From contig DYNS01000179.1 of the NCBI GenBank assembly GCA_020720965.1, positions 1 to 6,379 of the forward strand: a stretch of 6,379 nt of DNA, in the 5' to 3' direction. Under the pieces are notes generated by a model that saw only the letters and a list, made by a program, of their open reading frames with translations, was not told the origin of the DNA and ran no database searches. This document shows, one piece after another, positions 4,819 to 6,379 of this stretch (position 1 is its first letter; the number at the start of each line of letters is the position of its first letter). Source of the DNA: Anaerolinea sp. Lineage in GTDB: Bacteria; Chloroflexota; Anaerolineae; Anaerolineales; Villigracilaceae. The position numbers were made by a program, and so were the translations under genes.

Positions 4819-6379
4819 TTACTTTACCAAGCCTGCTAGGTTGGAGGCGGCGTCTACAACGGTTTTTAGCAGGGCGGCGCGGTTTTCCTGGGCAGATTTC
4901 ACCATGTCCAGGTGAATGCTCCAGACGGCGGTGTCCACTTCTCCGTCTTTTTCCGGCACGCAGACGATGGTATCGCCATCCAGGTTGATGCGGGTCATGG
5001 CACGCATTCGCGCCCCGACGTATTTGCCGCTTTCGTATTTTACGTCTGCCAGGTTGTCGGCAACGTAGGTAGAGACTTCCAGGCTGGTAGCGTCATCCAG
5101 GGCTTTGCTGAGGTATTCGCCGAGTTTATCTACAAAGTTTTTGAGGGATTGGTTCATGCCGCCGGAGGAGGGTGAGTCTGCTGTGGGAGCAGCGGGTTCT
5201 TTTTTGGAAAAGATATCGCCAATCCCGTAGTTTTCGGCGGGGGCGGAGGCAGAGGCGGCGGCTACTGCCGGGGTGCGGTCTTCCACGTCTGGCTGGAAAC
5301 TGACCATGGCGGTTTTTACGCCAACCGGGTAGGTGGAGACGACCGCGCCGAGGTTTTTGCGTTCCGGGGCGGGGGTTTCCGCGTCTGCCACAGCCAGGCG
5401 CACTGCCGGGTCGCCAATGAAGGCGTAGTTGCGGGCATCATTGTTGGATGTCCACATTCCGGCAATTTTTACGTCATCCTGGGTTTCGGGGGTGGTCATA
5501 TCCATCTCTTCGGTGAGCATGGTGGAGATTTCGGCGTAGCGCTCGTTGAAGTATTCGGTGGCGGCTCCGGCGGGGCTACCGTTGAGCAGGGCATCCAGCG
5601 TGGAGTCGAAGGTTTCCACGTCTGCTGCGGCGCCATCCCAAACGATGGAGGAGCCCCAGGCGCGTTCCACATGGGCGAATACGCCCAGAGCCCCGCCTTT
5701 GGGGTGGGAGAGCAGGCGTAAGGGCAGTTGAGAGACGAAGGCGTAGGGGGCAATTTCTTTTTGACTGCCGAATGCCTGGCGGTAGAAGTTATCCATTTTG
5801 GGGATGCCGCCGCCGTAGCAAGCGAAGATGAAGGCAATCATGCCGAATACGTCCGCGTCATCGCTGATGTCGTCTGCGGAGAAGTAGAGGTCGTCTTTAA
5901 TCGGCACGCGGGCTTTGGGTCCTGCCCAATCCTGGGTGAGGATGGCACCGGTGTGGCGCATGAGGCGGGGGTCGTTCAGTTTGAAGTTCATGCCGTGCGA
6001 TGCGCTAAAGAGCAGGGCGGGGGTGTCTTTTCCGCCCATGTATTTGCCCAGGGTGGCTTTGGTGGCTTTTTCGGGGGAGATTAAATCCACTCCCCAGTCT
6101 TTATATTGCTTTTTCATCTGCGCGGAGAGGGGTTTGATGAGGTGTTCTGCGCTCATGGCGGTTGCACGGTCATCCGGGTTGGCTACGCCAAAGAAGGCGG
6201 CTTTTTTGGCGCGTTTTATTTTGCCGGTTTCGGCGGCGACCACGCTTTGGGCGTAGTGGTAGTAATCTTCCAGTTTGTCAAAGTAGATGCGCCCCACGCC
6301 GTATTGCACGTCCAACTGGTATTGGAAGGTGTAGGGGATGGTTTCGGGAGAGCCGGCGATGAGGAGGTAGTAGGGAACA
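4819..6379 (-). CDS. Caspase/gingipain-fold (clan CD, C25-like) cysteine peptidase with accessory C-terminal domain (5' end outside window)
   Basis: The last 519 codons are visible and the frame is open through the right edge, so the true start lies outside; an internal TTG at 6315 is not taken as a start. Numbering from the edge, the fragment opens VPYYLLIAGSPETIPYTFQY, and the catalytic domain covers about 1-335. LLFSASHGM holds the His-Gly (H128), IAFIFACYGGG holds the nucleophile Cys (C187), and NYAFIGDPAVRL (318-329) matches the G-D-P-x-x-R-L closing strand of C25-type peptidases. An Ala/Pro/Ser-rich linker (about 366-408) contains NYGIGD, and a C-terminal alpha/beta domain (about 409-511) with INLDGD is shared with the 107-residue protein. 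It is probably an intracellular endopeptidase; the S1 preference cannot be read from sequence. Whether an N-terminal sensor or prodomain exists is not visible. Confidence 0.88.
   Translation of the reverse strand, partial: VPYYLLIAGSPETIPYTFQYQLDVQYGVGRIYFDKLEDYYHYAQSVVAAETGKIKRAKKAAFFGVANPDDRATAMSAEHLIKPLSAQMKKQYKDWGVDLISPEKATKATLGKYMGGKDTPALLFSASHGMNFKLNDPRLMRHTGAILTQDWAGPKARVPIKDDLYFSADDISDDADVFGMIAFIFACYGGGIPKMDNFYRQAFGSQKEIAPYAFVSQLPLRLLSHPKGGALGVFAHVERAWGSSIVWDGAAADVETFDSTLDALLNGSPAGAATEYFNERYAEISTMLTEEMDMTTPETQDDVKIAGMWTSNNDARNYAFIGDPAVRLAVADAETPAPERKNLGAVVSTYPVGVKTAMVSFQPDVEDRTPAVAAASASAPAENYGIGDIFSKKEPAAPTADSPSSGGMNQSLKNFVDKLGEYLSKALDDATSLEVSTYVADNLADVKYESGKYVGARMRAMTRINLDGDTIVCVPEKDGEVDTAVWSIHLDMVKSAQENRAALLKTVVDAASNLAGLVK
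4846..5154 (-). other. Peptidase C-terminal shared domain
   Basis: This covers roughly residues 409-511 of the visible peptidase: a leading helix (SLKNFVDKLGEYLSKAL), a strand pair around AMTRINLDGDTIVCVPEKDG, and a closing helix (ENRAALLKTVV). The order and spacing of these elements match the 107-residue protein nearly end to end, with one gap of about eight residues after the first strand. It is a candidate homotypic or heterotypic interaction domain; no known domain name was recognised. Confidence 0.7.

Overview
The window looks like a piece of a GC-rich bacterial chromosome. The style of the genes and of the GC-rich palindromic repeat suggests a Chloroflexota (Anaerolineae-like) organism; this is a guess from protein and repeat style, not a database match. 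No RNA genes, insertion sequences or CRISPR arrays were seen. Apart from the last codons of one plus-strand gene at the left edge, every convincing gene is on the minus strand, so transcription runs from right to left.

Right half (6379 to 3662): a tight three-gene unit. It begins, cut by the window edge, with a caspase/gingipain-fold (clan CD) cysteine peptidase that keeps a His-Gly and an Ala-Cys active-site pair. Three bases later comes a 262-residue protein of unknown function, and 41 bases after that a 107-residue protein with a strong ribosome binding site. The 107-residue protein appears to be a free-standing copy of the peptidase's own C-terminal domain. The middle protein seems to carry a degenerate version of the same strand-turn-strand core. 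The unit ends in a strong intrinsic terminator (3601-3633). This peptidase plus shared-domain partners is the best candidate in the window for an undescribed system.

Middle (3527-3661): 135 bases between operons. They hold a REP-like inverted doublet that contains the terminator and a G-quadruplex motif, followed by a perfect TATAAT box inside a small palindrome just upstream of the next gene.

Left half (3526 to 149): a four-gene operon encoding a PlsC-like acyltransferase, a zinc-ligand-free medium-chain dehydrogenase, a PTPS/QueD-like protein with altered active-site residues, and a GT4 glycosyltransferase. The first pair and the last pair each overlap by 4 bases. Between the pairs lies a degenerate heptanucleotide tandem repeat next to a nine-base G tract. 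Together they could make a glycosylated or acylated small molecule, possibly a pterin glycoside, but the sequence does not prove the product.

Left edge (1-147): the C-terminal tail of a plus-strand gene, possibly a biotin-dependent carboxylase subunit. It converges on the glycosyltransferase with one base between the two stop codons.
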